Counted from the first letter of the stretch, positions 18,297 to 28,527 are shown. The stretch: DNA of 64,000 bases from Bacteroidaceae bacterium (GCA_016284045.1 JAEEOB010000106.1:22106-86105); one strand, 5' to 3'. The notes: a model not told the origin generated them from the sequence alone. Translations and numbers: made by a program.

Positions 18297-21200
18297 TTGG
18301 ACAAGATTCAGCTAATCAGACGCATGGCGGCTACTGATGCCGCAAAAAAAGTAAGCGAGGCTCTCAAAAGACCTCGCTTTAACTGTATCAACATAGGAGG
18401 GCTCGTTTGCTCTGCAGCCTCCCTGCTTGTCGCCTCGCTGAAAAGCAAAACCAAAATCATTCCCCCGATGCTCATCGTGCTTAACGACATGGAGGAGGCG
18501 GGCTATTTCTATAACGACATTGTTCAGCTGATTGGCGATAAGCAGATTCTTCTCTTTCCATCCTCTTACCGAAGGGCAATCAAATACAATCAGAAAGATG
18601 CATCCTATGAGATACTCCGCACTGACGTACTCGGGAAAGTGGGTAAGGAGGAAAGACTCTTTGTGGTCACATGTCCGGAAGCGCTTGCGGAGAAAGTGCT
18701 GACTCCTAAGGAACTGGACGAGAACACACTGACAGTTAGTGTGAACGACACCATTGACTTCAACTTTCTTGAGGAATGGTTAGAACAACACGGATTCATA
18801 AGGACAGACTATGTGTATGAGCCTGGACAGTTCGCCATTCGTGGCAGCATCGTTGATATCTACTCGTTTTCGATGGAAGACCCGATCCGCCTCGATTTCT
18901 TCGGCGACACCGTGGACAGCATCCGAACATTTGACATCCAGACTCAATGCTCCGACAGCGATTGTCAGAAGGTGGCGATTGTGCCTGAGATGGAAAGGGA
19001 CAACCAGGAATATATCCAGTTTCTTGACTATCTTCCAGATGATTATATCATTGTTGCAAAGGACTTGCAGTGGATTTACAACAAGGTGGAGACTATCTGT
19101 GAGGAAGGATTTGCCAAGCAGGCTGATATTGAGGCAAAAGAGATGTCGGACAAGGAAACAGCAGGAAATGACAATTACACACCGCAGTTCCAGCGGCTTG
19201 TTGTAAACTATTCCGATTTCGTCAGACGGATGCAACAGCGACGGAAAATGCTGTTTTCTCCTGCCAGAAGGGGAGAAGTGGAAACCGATGGAAAAGGAAC
19301 TGTCTATATTGAGTTCCTGACTGCGCCACAGCCTCTCTTCCATCGTAATTTCCAGATGTTCAGAGATGAGTGTGCAAAGCTAAAAGACGATGGCTACCAA
19401 GTGGTGATTCTCACCGATGGAGCAAAGCAGACCGAACGTCTCAGAGAAATCCTTACAACTAACGAAATTCCAGGCAACACACTCAGTCCTAATTCAGTGG
19501 ATATGATGGAGTGTACGCTGCATCAAGGGTTCATTGACCATGAGAACAGACTGGCTGTGTTCACCGACCATGAGATATTCGACCGGTTCCATAAATACAA
19601 TCTCCGAAGTGATAAGGCGAAACGAGGAAAGATGGCGCTTACACTTAAGGAAATACAGCAGTTTGAGGTGGGAGGTTATGTGGTGCATATAGACCATGGT
19701 GTCGGACGATTCGACGGACTCATCCGTGTGCCGATTAACGGGGTGATGCAGGAGATGATAAAAGTCACTTATCTGAATGGTGGTTTCATCTACATGTCGA
19801 TTCATTCGCTCCATAAATTGTCGAAATATAAAGGCAAAGAAGGGGAACCACCACGTATGAACCGTCTCGGAACTGGTGCGTGGGAGAGGATGAAGGGAAG
19901 GGTGAAGGCAAAAGTGAAGGATATTGCCCGCGACCTGATTAAACTGTATGCCGACCGTTTGCAGCAGAAAGGATTCGCATTCTCACCCGACTCATATATG
20001 CAGCAGGAGCTGGAGGCATCGTTCATTTATGAGGACACCCCCGACCAAATCAAGGCTACACGTGAGGTCAAGGAGGATATGGAAAGCGAACGGCCGATGG
20101 ACCGACTCATCTGCGGAGACGTTGGATTCGGAAAGACGGAAATCGCCGTAAGGGCGGCATTCAAGGCCGCTGCTGACAGTAAGCAGGTTGCGATCCTTGT
20201 GCCGACTACGGTGCTGGCATATCAACATTACCACACATTCTCGCAGCGACTCAGAGAATTTCCTGTGAAGGTGGATTATCTCACTAGGGCAAGAACTTCC
20301 AAGGAGCTAAGGGTAATTCTCGATGATCTCAAAAGCGGAAAGACTGACATCATCATCGGCACGCATAAACTTATAGGCAAGGACGTGCAGTTCAAGGACC
20401 TGGGGCTGCTCATCATAGATGAGGAGCAGAAATTCGGGGTGGGGGTAAAAGAGAAGTTGAGGCAGATGAAGGTGAACGTTGATACACTTACCATGACAGC
20501 CACACCTATTCCACGTACGCTACAGTTCTCCCTTATGGGAGCACGCGACCTTAGCGTCATCACCACGCCGCCGCCAAACCGTTATCCCATACAGACGGAA
20601 ATCCATTCTCTCTCTCCAGAAATCGTGGCGGAAGCAATCAATTTCGAACTCAGCCGAAATGGACAGGTCTTTTTTGTGAACAACCGTATCAGTGATCTGG
20701 AATCACTGAAAAAAATGATTGAACGACATGTGCCTGATGCCCGTGTATGTGTGGGGCACGGACGTATGGAGCCCAAGGAATTGGAGCATGTGCTGATCGA
20801 CTTCTTCAACCACGACTACGACGTGCTGCTCTCCACTACCATTGTTGAGAACGGCATTGATGTGCCCAATGCCAACACCATCATCATCAACAGCGCACAC
20901 AACTACGGACTCAGCGACCTGCATCAGATGAGAGGAAGGGTAGGAAGAAGCAACAAGAAGGCATTTTGCTATCTGCTTGCACCACCACTCGCCGGACTGC
21001 CCGATCATGCACGAAGAAGACTGCAGGCGCTTGAGAGCTTCTCAGAGCTCGGAGCAGGATTGAATATCGCAATGCAGGATCTCGACATCAGAGGGGCTGG
21101 AAATCTTCTTGGAGCAGAGCAGAGTGGATTCATTGCAGACCTCGGCTATGAGACATATCAGAAAGTGCTTGCAGAAGCGGTCAGTGAGTTGAAAGCCACA

Positions 21201-21740
21201 GAGTTTGCCGATGTCTGGGCTAAACAGGAAGATGAGGATTCCAAAGGGGATTCAACTGAGAAGAAAATTGATTTTGGTATCACTTTTGTGAATGAATGTA
21301 ATATCGAGACTGACATCCCCGCTTCCTTCGCTGAGACCTATATCCCAACGAGTGGGGAGCGTATGGCGTTGTACCGTGAACTAGACGGCTTGAAAAACAT
21401 TCATGAGCTCGAAGCATATAGCGGACGCATTAAAGACAGGTTCGGACCGATTCCCAGGGAAGGAGAGGAATTGCTTCGGATTATGCCACTCAAGTGGCTG
21501 GCATGTAAACTTGGTATTGAGAGGCTCATCCTAAAACAGAAAACTATGTTCGCTTACCTCGTGGAAAATCATGAAAGCCCTTATTACAAAAGCACTGCAT
21601 TTGGTAAGTTACTGCAGTTTGCCACCCAATATTTCCGCAGATGCAAACTCATGGATGGAACAAAGCGATCGCTCCGTATCGACAATGTAAGCTCTGTGAA
21701 GGAGGCACTTGAAATACTCACCGAAATTAATGATTTATAA
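18297..21740 (+). CDS. mfd: Transcription-repair coupling factor Mfd
   Basis: A 1147-residue DNA translocase that removes RNA polymerase stalled at lesions and recruits UvrA. The UvrB-homology region lies near residues 130-330, the RNA-polymerase-binding module (ADHV-like VHIDHGVGRFDGL) near 460-530, and the RecG-like motor follows with Walker A GDVGFGKT at 607-614 and DEEQKFGV at 708-715. The TRCF C-terminal domain occupies about 1000-1110. The length is normal for the family. The first codon appears to be TTG; the nearest in-frame ATG is 27 bases downstream and would remove nine residues. No good promoter is seen directly upstream. Confidence 0.96.
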   Translation: MDKIQLIRRMAATDAAKKVSEALKRPRFNCINIGGLVCSAASLLVASLKSKTKIIPPMLIVLNDMEEAGYFYNDIVQLIGDKQILLFPSSYRRAIKYNQKDASYEILRTDVLGKVGKEERLFVVTCPEALAEKVLTPKELDENTLTVSVNDTIDFNFLEEWLEQHGFIRTDYVYEPGQFAIRGSIVDIYSFSMEDPIRLDFFGDTVDSIRTFDIQTQCSDSDCQKVAIVPEMERDNQEYIQFLDYLPDDYIIVAKDLQWIYNKVETICEEGFAKQADIEAKEMSDKETAGNDNYTPQFQRLVVNYSDFVRRMQQRRKMLFSPARRGEVETDGKGTVYIEFLTAPQPLFHRNFQMFRDECAKLKDDGYQVVILTDGAKQTERLREILTTNEIPGNTLSPNSVDMMECTLHQGFIDHENRLAVFTDHEIFDRFHKYNLRSDKAKRGKMALTLKEIQQFEVGGYVVHIDHGVGRFDGLIRVPINGVMQEMIKVTYLNGGFIYMSIHSLHKLSKYKGKEGEPPRMNRLGTGAWERMKGRVKAKVKDIARDLIKLYADRLQQKGFAFSPDSYMQQELEASFIYEDTPDQIKATREVKEDMESERPMDRLICGDVGFGKTEIAVRAAFKAAADSKQVAILVPTTVLAYQHYHTFSQRLREFPVKVDYLTRARTSKELRVILDDLKSGKTDIIIGTHKLIGKDVQFKDLGLLIIDEEQKFGVGVKEKLRQMKVNVDTLTMTATPIPRTLQFSLMGARDLSVITTPPPNRYPIQTEIHSLSPEIVAEAINFELSRNGQVFFVNNRISDLESLKKMIERHVPDARVCVGHGRMEPKELEHVLIDFFNHDYDVLLSTTIVENGIDVPNANTIIINSAHNYGLSDLHQMRGRVGRSNKKAFCYLLAPPLAGLPDHARRRLQALESFSELGAGLNIAMQDLDIRGAGNLLGAEQSGFIADLGYETYQKVLAEAVSELKATEFADVWAKQEDEDSKGDSTEKKIDFGITFVNECNIETDIPASFAETYIPTSGERMALYRELDGLKNIHELEAYSGRIKDRFGPIPREGEELLRIMPLKWLACKLGIERLILKQKTMFAYLVENHESPYYKSTAFGKLLQFATQYFRRCKLMDGTKRSLRIDNVSSVKEALEILTEINDL

Positions 21741-21791
21741 TGAGATAAATGATTTTTAAATAGCAATTATAATGCCATCTGAGTACTAAGA

Positions 21792-21900
21792 TTATCCAGA
21801 ATCTCCTATAACCTCTTATAATCTCCTATAACCTCTTATAATCTCCTATAATTTCCTATAATCTCCTATAATCTCTTATAATTTCCTATAACCTCTTAGA
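21792..21900. repeat. 10-bp tandem array, about 11 units
   Basis: Units ATCTCCTATA, ACCTCTTATA and ATTTCCTATA follow each other with an exact 10-bp period between mfd and the DUF4450-like gene. Variation between units is at fixed positions. Confidence 0.9.
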
Positions 21901-21924
21901 AAAACAACCTCTATAAAAAAAACT

Positions 21925-24900
21925 ATGCTTCGTCTCTGTATATCCTTTCTTTTTTGCATTGCCTTCGTTCTGTGTGAGGCGCAGCAACGTGTTATGCGAT
22001 ATTTCCCGGATGACAGAGACATTGTATGCGTGAACGGCCATAACCGTTACACGCGTGCGCTGTATGGCTCTCCCACATTGTTCCGTCTAGAGACGAGCGA
22101 CCGCCCTGTGTTTGCCACTTACGACAAGGAAAACAGCCGGAATATCAGTTTCCGGCTTTCACTTCCTGACGGAAGCAGTGTGGCACTTGACTCAACTGAT
22201 TTATGCGAGGCAAGATACCAGGGAGGACGGCGCACTTACCGCCTGCGTCATCACACTTGGCCGGAAGAGGCAGAGCTGAACATCAATGTGATGTGCTGCT
22301 TTGACAGGGAGGCTGTCGTATGGAGATTCCAGCTAAACGGATTTGATAGTGCCACATTCCTTTCCCTCCGATCATGCCGGATTGCTGACACCAAAATGAA
22401 ACGGGGAGGCGATCTCGGAGTGGATCCGCGCAAACAGTTTGAGGCAGACCCGCAGAGACGCAATGAGCAAATCTGTGAGTGCAGGGTCGATACTGAATGC
22501 TTCATATATTATGGCAACCCCGACACGCTCAAAGTGCTTGATTTGCTGGAGGGAAGGGCAATCTTCAAAACAATAGATGATGAACGTCAGCGACGGATGG
22601 GCATGGTAGCGTTTGACACCCCGGACCCGTTTATCAATACTATGGGAAGCGTGTTAATGCAGGCTGCCGACGGACTGTGGGACAGACAGACATGGCTACA
22701 CGGATGCATTGGCTGGCGCACACAGCTTGCTGGTTGGCGTGCCGCTTATGTGGGAGATGTGGTGGGCTGGCATGAGCGGTCAGACCGACATTTCCGTAAT
22801 TATGCCGCGAGCATGGTCACCGATGTGACGCCTGTCGTGCCGCATCCCACTCAGGATCCTGAAAAGGGAATGGCGAGAGCACTGAAGAAATGGGGCACAC
22901 AGATGTATTCCAATGGTTATATCTGCCGAAGTCCCAACAAAAATAATGTGATGCATCACTATGACATGAACCTCAACTTTATAGATGAGCTGACTGAACA
23001 TCTGCAATACCAATGCGATACGATGTTCATTCGTGAGTTCTGGCCGAAGATGAAGTTACATCTGGAGTGGGAAAAACGGAATTTCGATCCCGACAACGAT
23101 CATCTCTATGATGCCTATTGCTGCATCTGGGCATCCGATGCGTTATACTACAACAGTGGGGCTGTGACACACAGTTCGGCATATAACTATAAAGCGAATA
23201 GGATGGCAGCGAGGATGGCGGAAATCGTGGGTGAAGAACCGGCACCATACAAGCAAGAGGCTGACCTTATTCTTGATGCCATGAACCGGCGGCTATGGAT
23301 CAATGAGGAAGGACACTGGGCTGAGTTCCAGGATTTCATGGGGCTGAGACGACTGCATAAAAGTGCGGCACTTTGGTCGGTTTATATACCCATTGACTGC
23401 TGCGCCGGCACATCCCGACAGGCTTTACTCGCCACAGATTATGTGGATTGCTGCATCCCGCATATCCCCATTGACTATGAAGTGGACACCGGAGCGTTGC
23501 GCTTATTAGGCTTGGAAGGCAAGAGAAATAAATTCATGCCTGACAACTATTTCACGTTGAGTACCACAAACTGGATGCCATACGTGTGGAGTACTAACAA
23601 CGTGGCGCATGAGGAGGTGGCGAACATGGCATTGGCATATATGCAGGCTGGCCGTCCATCGATGGGATTCAAACTGCTGAAGAGCGACTTGATCGACGAG
23701 ATGTTTTTGGGTGATTCGCCTGGAAATTTCGGACAAATTAGTTATTACGACGCTGCTCGTAAAGAGGCTTATCGAGATTTTGGAGATAATGTGGGAATCA
23801 CAGCGAGGGCGTTGGTCAATGGGGTGTTCGGCATCATGCCGAAGGCACTCTTTGGAAAGTGTGTCATTCAGCCAGCATTTCCAGAAGAATGGAATGAGGC
23901 GGCTGTCACCACTCCTTATCTCTCTTATAGGTTCCGTCGGGAGGGGAATGAAGATGTGTATGAGATCGAGCAGCATTTACAGCACCCGCTGAGAATCATC
24001 CTGCGGCAAAGTGATGGGAATGGAATGTGGTACGAGGTGGAGGGCACAGATGATGAGCACCAGATTATCCGAATGGGACATATAAAACGACTGGATAATG
24101 ACAATTGGAAAAAACTATGGAATGATCGCCAGGAGTCTTTCACTCATGACCGTATGACGGAAATGGGACTTGATGATGTCACCCCCGATGCGTCAGATCG
24201 TCAACGGTATGTGAGGCTCGTCAACCTTTTTAATGCGAATGTATCCGATATCTTCGAAAACGAATACCGCTCTCCACGTTCGCCATACACCACGCTGGAG
24301 ATACCGCTCCACGGGATGGGCGACTGGTGTGTGCCTGACTTGAAAGCCGACATCTCGGACGAGGGACTGAGAGACCATATTGCTCCTGATGGGACATTCG
24401 ACACCCATGTGGGCGTGAAATTCCTCCTGCCGAAGTTGGGGCCGAATGTGGTGTTCACGTCGTTGTGGGACAACTATCCTGATTCCGTTGTCATTCCTGT
24501 CAGCGGAAATGCGGCATTTGCCTATCTGCTTATGGCTGGATCCACCAACAACATGCAGAGCAGAATCGACAACGGTCTGGTAATTGCCGAATACACAGAC
24601 AACACCACCGACACGCTATGCCTTATGAACCCCATAAACTGGTGTCCCATTGAGCAGGATTATTATTATGATGAATATGCGTTCTGGGCTCCAGATAAAC
24701 GGCCCTACCGAGTGCACCTTGGATCAGGACTCACCTCAAGGACACTCATAAAAGATCTCAATATCAAAGGAGACGGAACGGCAACGCATACCAGCGACTT
24801 CACAGAGACGGACACACCCTTAGCAGCTGGAATGGGCATACCACAGGGAGCAGCTCAACTGCTGAAAATGCCGCTCAACCGACAGAAAACTCTCCGAAGC

Positions 24901-24966
24901 ATCAAGCTGCGTTCTCTCTCCAACGATGTGGTCATCGGAATCATGGCGATAACGTTGGAAGATTAG
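21925..24966 (+). CDS. Secreted DUF4450-like protein, probable glycoside-active enzyme
   Basis: A 1013-residue exported protein with a signal peptide ending at CEAQ (about residue 20). The first part has the DUF4450-like pattern RYFPDDRDIVCVNGHNRYTRALYG. The middle (about residues 230-680) looks like an (alpha/alpha)6 barrel, with many W/D-rich helices such as DGLWDRQTWLHGCIGWRTQLAGWR, here cited as LHGCIGWRTQ, and YSNGYICRSPNKNN. The C-terminal third (about 780-1013) is beta-rich. Such proteins sit in Bacteroidetes glycan-utilisation clusters and are suspected glycosidases, but I know of no settled activity for this one. No susC/susD neighbours are present. It stands between mfd and rubrerythrin. 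Confidence 0.75.
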   Translation: MLRLCISFLFCIAFVLCEAQQRVMRYFPDDRDIVCVNGHNRYTRALYGSPTLFRLETSDRPVFATYDKENSRNISFRLSLPDGSSVALDSTDLCEARYQGGRRTYRLRHHTWPEEAELNINVMCCFDREAVVWRFQLNGFDSATFLSLRSCRIADTKMKRGGDLGVDPRKQFEADPQRRNEQICECRVDTECFIYYGNPDTLKVLDLLEGRAIFKTIDDERQRRMGMVAFDTPDPFINTMGSVLMQAADGLWDRQTWLHGCIGWRTQLAGWRAAYVGDVVGWHERSDRHFRNYAASMVTDVTPVVPHPTQDPEKGMARALKKWGTQMYSNGYICRSPNKNNVMHHYDMNLNFIDELTEHLQYQCDTMFIREFWPKMKLHLEWEKRNFDPDNDHLYDAYCCIWASDALYYNSGAVTHSSAYNYKANRMAARMAEIVGEEPAPYKQEADLILDAMNRRLWINEEGHWAEFQDFMGLRRLHKSAALWSVYIPIDCCAGTSRQALLATDYVDCCIPHIPIDYEVDTGALRLLGLEGKRNKFMPDNYFTLSTTNWMPYVWSTNNVAHEEVANMALAYMQAGRPSMGFKLLKSDLIDEMFLGDSPGNFGQISYYDAARKEAYRDFGDNVGITARALVNGVFGIMPKALFGKCVIQPAFPEEWNEAAVTTPYLSYRFRREGNEDVYEIEQHLQHPLRIILRQSDGNGMWYEVEGTDDEHQIIRMGHIKRLDNDNWKKLWNDRQESFTHDRMTEMGLDDVTPDASDRQRYVRLVNLFNANVSDIFENEYRSPRSPYTTLEIPLHGMGDWCVPDLKADISDEGLRDHIAPDGTFDTHVGVKFLLPKLGPNVVFTSLWDNYPDSVVIPVSGNAAFAYLLMAGSTNNMQSRIDNGLVIAEYTDNTTDTLCLMNPINWCPIEQDYYYDEYAFWAPDKRPYRVHLGSGLTSRTLIKDLNIKGDGTATHTSDFTETDTPLAAGMGIPQGAAQLLKMPLNRQKTLRSIKLRSLSNDVVIGIMAITLED

Positions 24967-25016
24967 GTTTTTAGTTACATTTTTTCTCTGTTAACTAAAA
25001 AAACTTATCCGTTGGA

Positions 25017-25047
25017 TTTGGAAACTCAAATATTTTGTTTAACTTTG
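25017..25047 (+). promoter_or_regulatory. Promoter of the rubrerythrin gene
   Basis: TTTG (25017-25020), a 19-bp spacer and TAACTTTG (25040-25047) match the Bacteroidetes consensus exactly. The leader to the start codon is about 75 nt and contains the inverted repeat around TCCCTTTTTCGGGA. Confidence 0.8.
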
Positions 25048-25128
25048 CAATGGATAATCCCTTTTTCGGGAGGAATTATTGAAACGCAGTGTTTTACTGC
25101 CTGTTTTATTTTTTAAAAATAGTAGATT

Positions 25129-25683
25129 ATGGGATCAAAAAATGAAAAACTGAAAGGAACGAAGACCGAAAAGAACCTCATGGAGGCTTTTGCTGGTGAG
25201 TCGATGGCACGCAACAAATACACCTATTTTGCCTCGAGAGCGAAAAAAGACGGCTATGTGCAGATGGCTGCCATTTTCGAGGAGACTGCCGCCAACGAGA
25301 AGGAACATGCCAAAATCTGGTATAAGTACTTGAATGGTGGCTCTGTGAGTGACACCGTGACTAACCTGAATGATGCTGCAGAAGGTGAGAATTTCGAGTG
25401 GACCGACATGTATGCGCGTATGGCTCGTGAGGCACGTGAGGAAGGCTTCGATGAGATTGCCGACAAGTTTGAGATGGTGGCTGCCATTGAGAAACATCAT
25501 GAGGAGCGTTATCGCAAACTCTTGAAAAACATCGAAGACAAGAAAGTGTTCACGAAAGACGGTGATGCCGTTTGGCAGTGTGCCAACTGCGGACATATTG
25601 TTATCGGGAAGCAGGCACCGGAAATATGCCCCGTGTGTGACCATCCACAGAGCTTCTTTCAGGTACTGGCTGAGAATTATTAG
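25129..25683 (+). CDS. rbr: Rubrerythrin
   Basis: A 184-residue non-haem iron protein that reduces hydrogen peroxide in anaerobes. The ferritin-like domain has the diiron glutamates in [28 protein letters not shown] and [12 protein letters not shown]. The C-terminal rubredoxin-like domain has the two cysteine pairs CANCGH and CPVCDH. Length and order match classical rubrerythrin. It has its own consensus promoter, in keeping with a separately controlled oxidative-stress gene; control by OxyR or PerR cannot be seen. Confidence 0.96.
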   Translation: MGSKNEKLKGTKTEKNLMEAFAGESMARNKYTYFASRAKKDGYVQMAAIFEETAANEKEHAKIWYKYLNGGSVSDTVTNLNDAAEGENFEWTDMYARMAREAREEGFDEIADKFEMVAAIEKHHEERYRKLLKNIEDKKVFTKDGDAVWQCANCGHIVIGKQAPEICPVCDHPQSFFQVLAENY

Positions 25684-25807
25684 TTTTTTCAGTCCGATTA
25701 TTCTGATTATTCCGATTCATCGAAGTACCATTATTTCGAAATCCCCCAAAAGACACCTAATCTCTCAACACTCAACTTTTAACTATAAACATTAAATTTT
25801 TACTATT

Positions 25808-26314
25808 ATGAAACGAATCATTTTCTCGCTGATCATGATGGCATCAGCTTTCACATTGAGTGCACAACAATATTACGGACGTGTGACTGACCCCGACGGT
25901 TACACAAACATCCGCCGCGGACCATCTACAGGATCGCCAATCGTGCGCCGCTACAATTCGGGAGAGTATCTCTATTACACTCCTGCAGGAAACGGATGGA
26001 GCAAAGTGTATTCGGGTGCGCGAAGCAACACATTCATGGGCTATATGTCCACCAGCCGTATTGCACCAGTGGATCCTAATAGCAGCTATGACCGTCCGGC
26101 GCCAAGAAGAGACAACTTCCGCTCAGGACATATCGTTGACCCTGACGATTACTATGTGAACATCCGTAAGGGACCGGGAACTAACTATGCCATCACAGGA
26201 AGACTTGATGTCGGCACGTACGTGTATTACACACCGACCAATTCTAACTGGTATAAGGTATATACACGCAACAAGCGTTTTCTCGGTTACGTTTATTATG
26301 ACAGAATCGATTGA
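25808..26314 (+). CDS. Secreted protein with two bacterial SH3 domains
   Basis: A 168-residue exported protein. The signal peptide ends at TLSAQ (about residue 20). Two SH3b repeats follow, at about residues 25-85 (VTDPDGYTNIRRGPSTGSPI) and about 105-168 (DDYYVNIRKGPGTNYAI). Both keep the N-I-R-x-G-P motif and a GY or YV strand near the end. SH3b domains usually bind peptidoglycan or envelope partners. No catalytic domain is present, so a binding or scaffold role is likely. A strong terminator follows the gene. Confidence 0.82.
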   Translation: MKRIIFSLIMMASAFTLSAQQYYGRVTDPDGYTNIRRGPSTGSPIVRRYNSGEYLYYTPAGNGWSKVYSGARSNTFMGYMSTSRIAPVDPNSSYDRPAPRRDNFRSGHIVDPDDYYVNIRKGPGTNYAITGRLDVGTYVYYTPTNSNWYKVYTRNKRFLGYVYYDRID

Positions 26315-26327
26315 TTCGTAACTGTGC

Positions 26328-26367
26328 CAAAAAAAGGTGTGTTCAGCATTCTGGACACACCTTTTTT
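26328..26367. terminator. Terminator after the SH3b gene
   Basis: GGTGTGTTCAG and CTGGACACACC pair with one G-T contact around a short loop, with an A run before and a T run after the stem. It sits between convergent genes. Confidence 0.85.
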
Positions 26368-26390
26368 GTTCCACAATTTATAAAATCTAT

Positions 26391-26460
26391 AATATCCTAT
26401 ATTATCCTATATATTCCTATATCATCCTATAAATTCCTATATCATCCTATAAATTCCTGT
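26391..26460. repeat. 10-bp tandem array, 7 units
   Basis: Seven consecutive decamers ending in TCCTAT, such as AATATCCTAT, ATTATCCTAT and ATCATCCTAT, follow the terminator. It lies between convergent genes and ends 29 bp from the stop of the reverse hydrolase gene. Confidence 0.9.
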
Positions 26461-26488
26461 TTTTTACTTCCGAAACATATATTAAAAC

Positions 26489-27433
26489 CTATTTCAGAAA
26501 CTCCCTCACCCGCCGGATATATTCCTCGCGGTGGTTTTTATAAGACTGAGCATGACCCGTTTCTTTTGTGACCCAAAGTTCTTTAGGAGTCGTTTTCACA
26601 TCATATAGTCGATACACCATTTCCGTGGGAACAAACGTGTCTTGGTCACCGTGGATGAAAAGCATGGGATGGGGGCATTTCTTCAACTGCTCAAGGGCAG
26701 AGGCCTCGCTGAAACTCCATCCGTAGCGCAGTTTGCATAATAGACTCGATGTGTACATCAGAGGAAACTCAGGCAGACCGAACCGTGCTTTCATCTCTCC
26801 GGCAAATTCGTCCCATACGCTCGTGTAACCACAGTCGTTTACAAAACGGATGTCCTTGATACCATCAGGTATTGGTTCTCCAGAGATCATCATCGCCGTG
26901 GCACCGCCCATCGACACTCCGTGGACCACCATCGTATCCGTCTTAAATGCCTCAAGCCAACGGAGCATGTCCAATCTGTCAAGCCACCCCATTCGCACGA
27001 CATCACCATCGCTCTGCCCGTGACCATACACATCGGGTATGACAACATTGTAGCCGAACTCACGTTCATACATCCGCGCCAGATAGAAAAACTTGATAGC
27101 CTGGTCGCGCCAGCCGTGAATCAGCAGGGCGGTACGACCGCAGTCGCTATTTCTGTTGATTTTCTTCACATAGTAGGCATGACAGCGGTAGCCTTCCGGG
27201 AAAGTCATGAACGTGTCGCGCAGGGCATTTGCCTCACGCAGGCTATCTACCCACTCCTCCGTCTCTGGATAATTCTCGAACAGGCGGATATAGCAGGAGT
27301 CCGTGTCCAAGCGGTCGGGGTCAGACGCCAGTGAGTAGTTGAGCATATAGAAACTGCCCCCGATGATGATTCCGACAAACAGTAACAGCACGCTGACTAC
27401 CCACCTTATAATTAATTTATTACGTCGTTTCAT
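26489..27433 (-). CDS. Alpha/beta hydrolase
   Basis: A 314-residue membrane-anchored hydrolase. One N-terminal membrane segment (about residues 8-30) is followed by a serine-hydrolase domain with LIHGWRDQ, the nucleophile motif GVSMGGATAM, the acid in HGDQDTFVP and the histidine in KETGHAQSY. It resembles the YqkD/FrsA-like group of Bacteroidetes. The substrate is unknown. I chose the ATG at 27433 rather than 27448 because the latter lies upstream of the -7 box. The chosen ATG begins only four bases after the TATCTTTG box, so the message would have almost no leader. Confidence 0.88.
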   Translation of the reverse strand: MKRRNKLIIRWVVSVLLLFVGIIIGGSFYMLNYSLASDPDRLDTDSCYIRLFENYPETEEWVDSLREANALRDTFMTFPEGYRCHAYYVKKINRNSDCGRTALLIHGWRDQAIKFFYLARMYEREFGYNVVIPDVYGHGQSDGDVVRMGWLDRLDMLRWLEAFKTDTMVVHGVSMGGATAMMISGEPIPDGIKDIRFVNDCGYTSVWDEFAGEMKARFGLPEFPLMYTSSLLCKLRYGWSFSEASALEQLKKCPHPMLFIHGDQDTFVPTEMVYRLYDVKTTPKELWVTKETGHAQSYKNHREEYIRRVREFLK

Positions 27434-27437
27434 ATTG

Positions 27438-27468
27438 CAAAGATACAATTAAGAGAGCACAATACAAA
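27438..27468 (-). promoter_or_regulatory. Promoter overlapping the start of the hydrolase gene
   Basis: On the reverse strand TTTG (27465-27468), a 19-bp spacer and TATCTTTG (27438-27445) match the consensus exactly. The start codon follows after four bases, which suggests a leaderless or near-leaderless transcript. Confidence 0.75.
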
Positions 27469-27601
27469 ATGAAAACACAGTTTTTTATTTTTATTGTCGA
27501 ACGATAGTATCTTCGGAACCAGCCAAAGATAAAAAGCACCGCCCATATTTCCAAATTTTTACTGATATTTTTGAGAATTGGCTGTTTTTCTCCTTTTTTA
27601 T

Positions 27602-27632
27602 TTTGAGTATTTTGAAAAACTTTTTAAATTTG
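27602..27632 (+). promoter_or_regulatory. Promoter of the dipeptidase gene
   Basis: TTTG (27602-27605), a 19-bp spacer and TAAATTTG (27625-27632) match the Bacteroidetes consensus. The leader to the ATG is about 68 nt. Confidence 0.75.
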
Positions 27633-27706
27633 CAGACGATTACTTAATTCCAAAACTTATAAGTCTATAATAAATTTAAGTTCGAATTAATGGAAGCTTA
27701 TTAAAT

Positions 27707-28402
27707 ATGAAAAAAATCACTTTTTTACTATTTTTACTGGCTCTCTCTGCCACATCATTAGCGCAGGGATTTCAGCCGCATCAGGGATTTGTGCTTGTGA
27801 GGGACTATGTGCCCGATGTGATTGAGGACATCCGCTATTTCACCTCCAACAATTTCATGGGGGCGAAAGTGAACGGCTATGAGGCGAATGCCGCCATTGT
27901 CACCACCCGTACAGCCCAGGCGCTCAAGGAGGCTGCCGACGAGTTGCGCCAGATGGGGTATGTCATTAAAATCTACGATGCTTACCGTCCTCAGCAGGCG
28001 GTTGACCACTTTGTGCGTTGGGCTCAAGGAACGGATCAGAAAAACAAAAAGGACTATTACCCCACAATCGAGAAGCGTAATCTCTTCCCGAGATATATCG
28101 CTCGCAAGTCGGGGCATAGCAAGGGCAGTACTGTCGATCTGACCATCTGCTATAAGGATACGAAGAAAGAAGTTGATATGGGAAGCCATTTCGACTATTT
28201 CGGACCCCCTTCACACACCACCTATTTGGGTGCATATCCTGGCGGAAACGTCAATAAGACCCACAACAAAAACCGCCTGATGCTCAAACGTGTGATGGAA
28301 AAGCACGGATTTACCAACTATGCTAACGAATGGTGGCACTTCACTCTCAACAACCAACCTTTTCCAAACACTTATTTTAACTTTCCTGTGAGAGATAAGT
28401 GA
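27707..28402 (+). CDS. D-alanyl-D-alanine dipeptidase (VanX/DdpX type, M15D)
   Basis: A 231-residue exported zinc peptidase. The signal peptide ends at SLAQ (about residue 19). The M15D motifs are SGHSKGSTVDLTI (zinc ligands His and Asp) and EWWHF (catalytic Glu and third zinc ligand). The substrate is expected to be D-Ala-D-Ala released from peptidoglycan, giving cell-wall recycling in the periplasm. It is not next to vanH or vanA homologues, so a resistance role is unlikely. It has its own promoter and stands alone. Confidence 0.9.
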   Translation: MKKITFLLFLLALSATSLAQGFQPHQGFVLVRDYVPDVIEDIRYFTSNNFMGAKVNGYEANAAIVTTRTAQALKEAADELRQMGYVIKIYDAYRPQQAVDHFVRWAQGTDQKNKKDYYPTIEKRNLFPRYIARKSGHSKGSTVDLTICYKDTKKEVDMGSHFDYFGPPSHTTYLGAYPGGNVNKTHNKNRLMLKRVMEKHGFTNYANEWWHFTLNNQPFPNTYFNFPVRDK

Positions 28403-28483
28403 TGATAAGAGTTGATTTTGTCATTAGATAGGCGTTTTTTGAAATTTATCTGACAAATAGATACAACATCTTTATTTTTTTTG

Positions 28484-28491
28484 TAAATTTG
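28484..28491 (+). promoter_or_regulatory. -7 box for the aminotransferase gene
   Basis: TAAATTTG fits TAnnTTTG and lies 36 bp before the ATG. The -33 region is a weak match. Confidence 0.45.
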
Positions 28492-28527
28492 CTGATTAAT
28501 TTACAAAAACACTAAAAAACAGATATT

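Noticed and set aside
27707..28402. Vancomycin resistance cluster
   Set aside because: A single VanX-type dipeptidase with a signal peptide and no vanH, vanA or regulator next to it.
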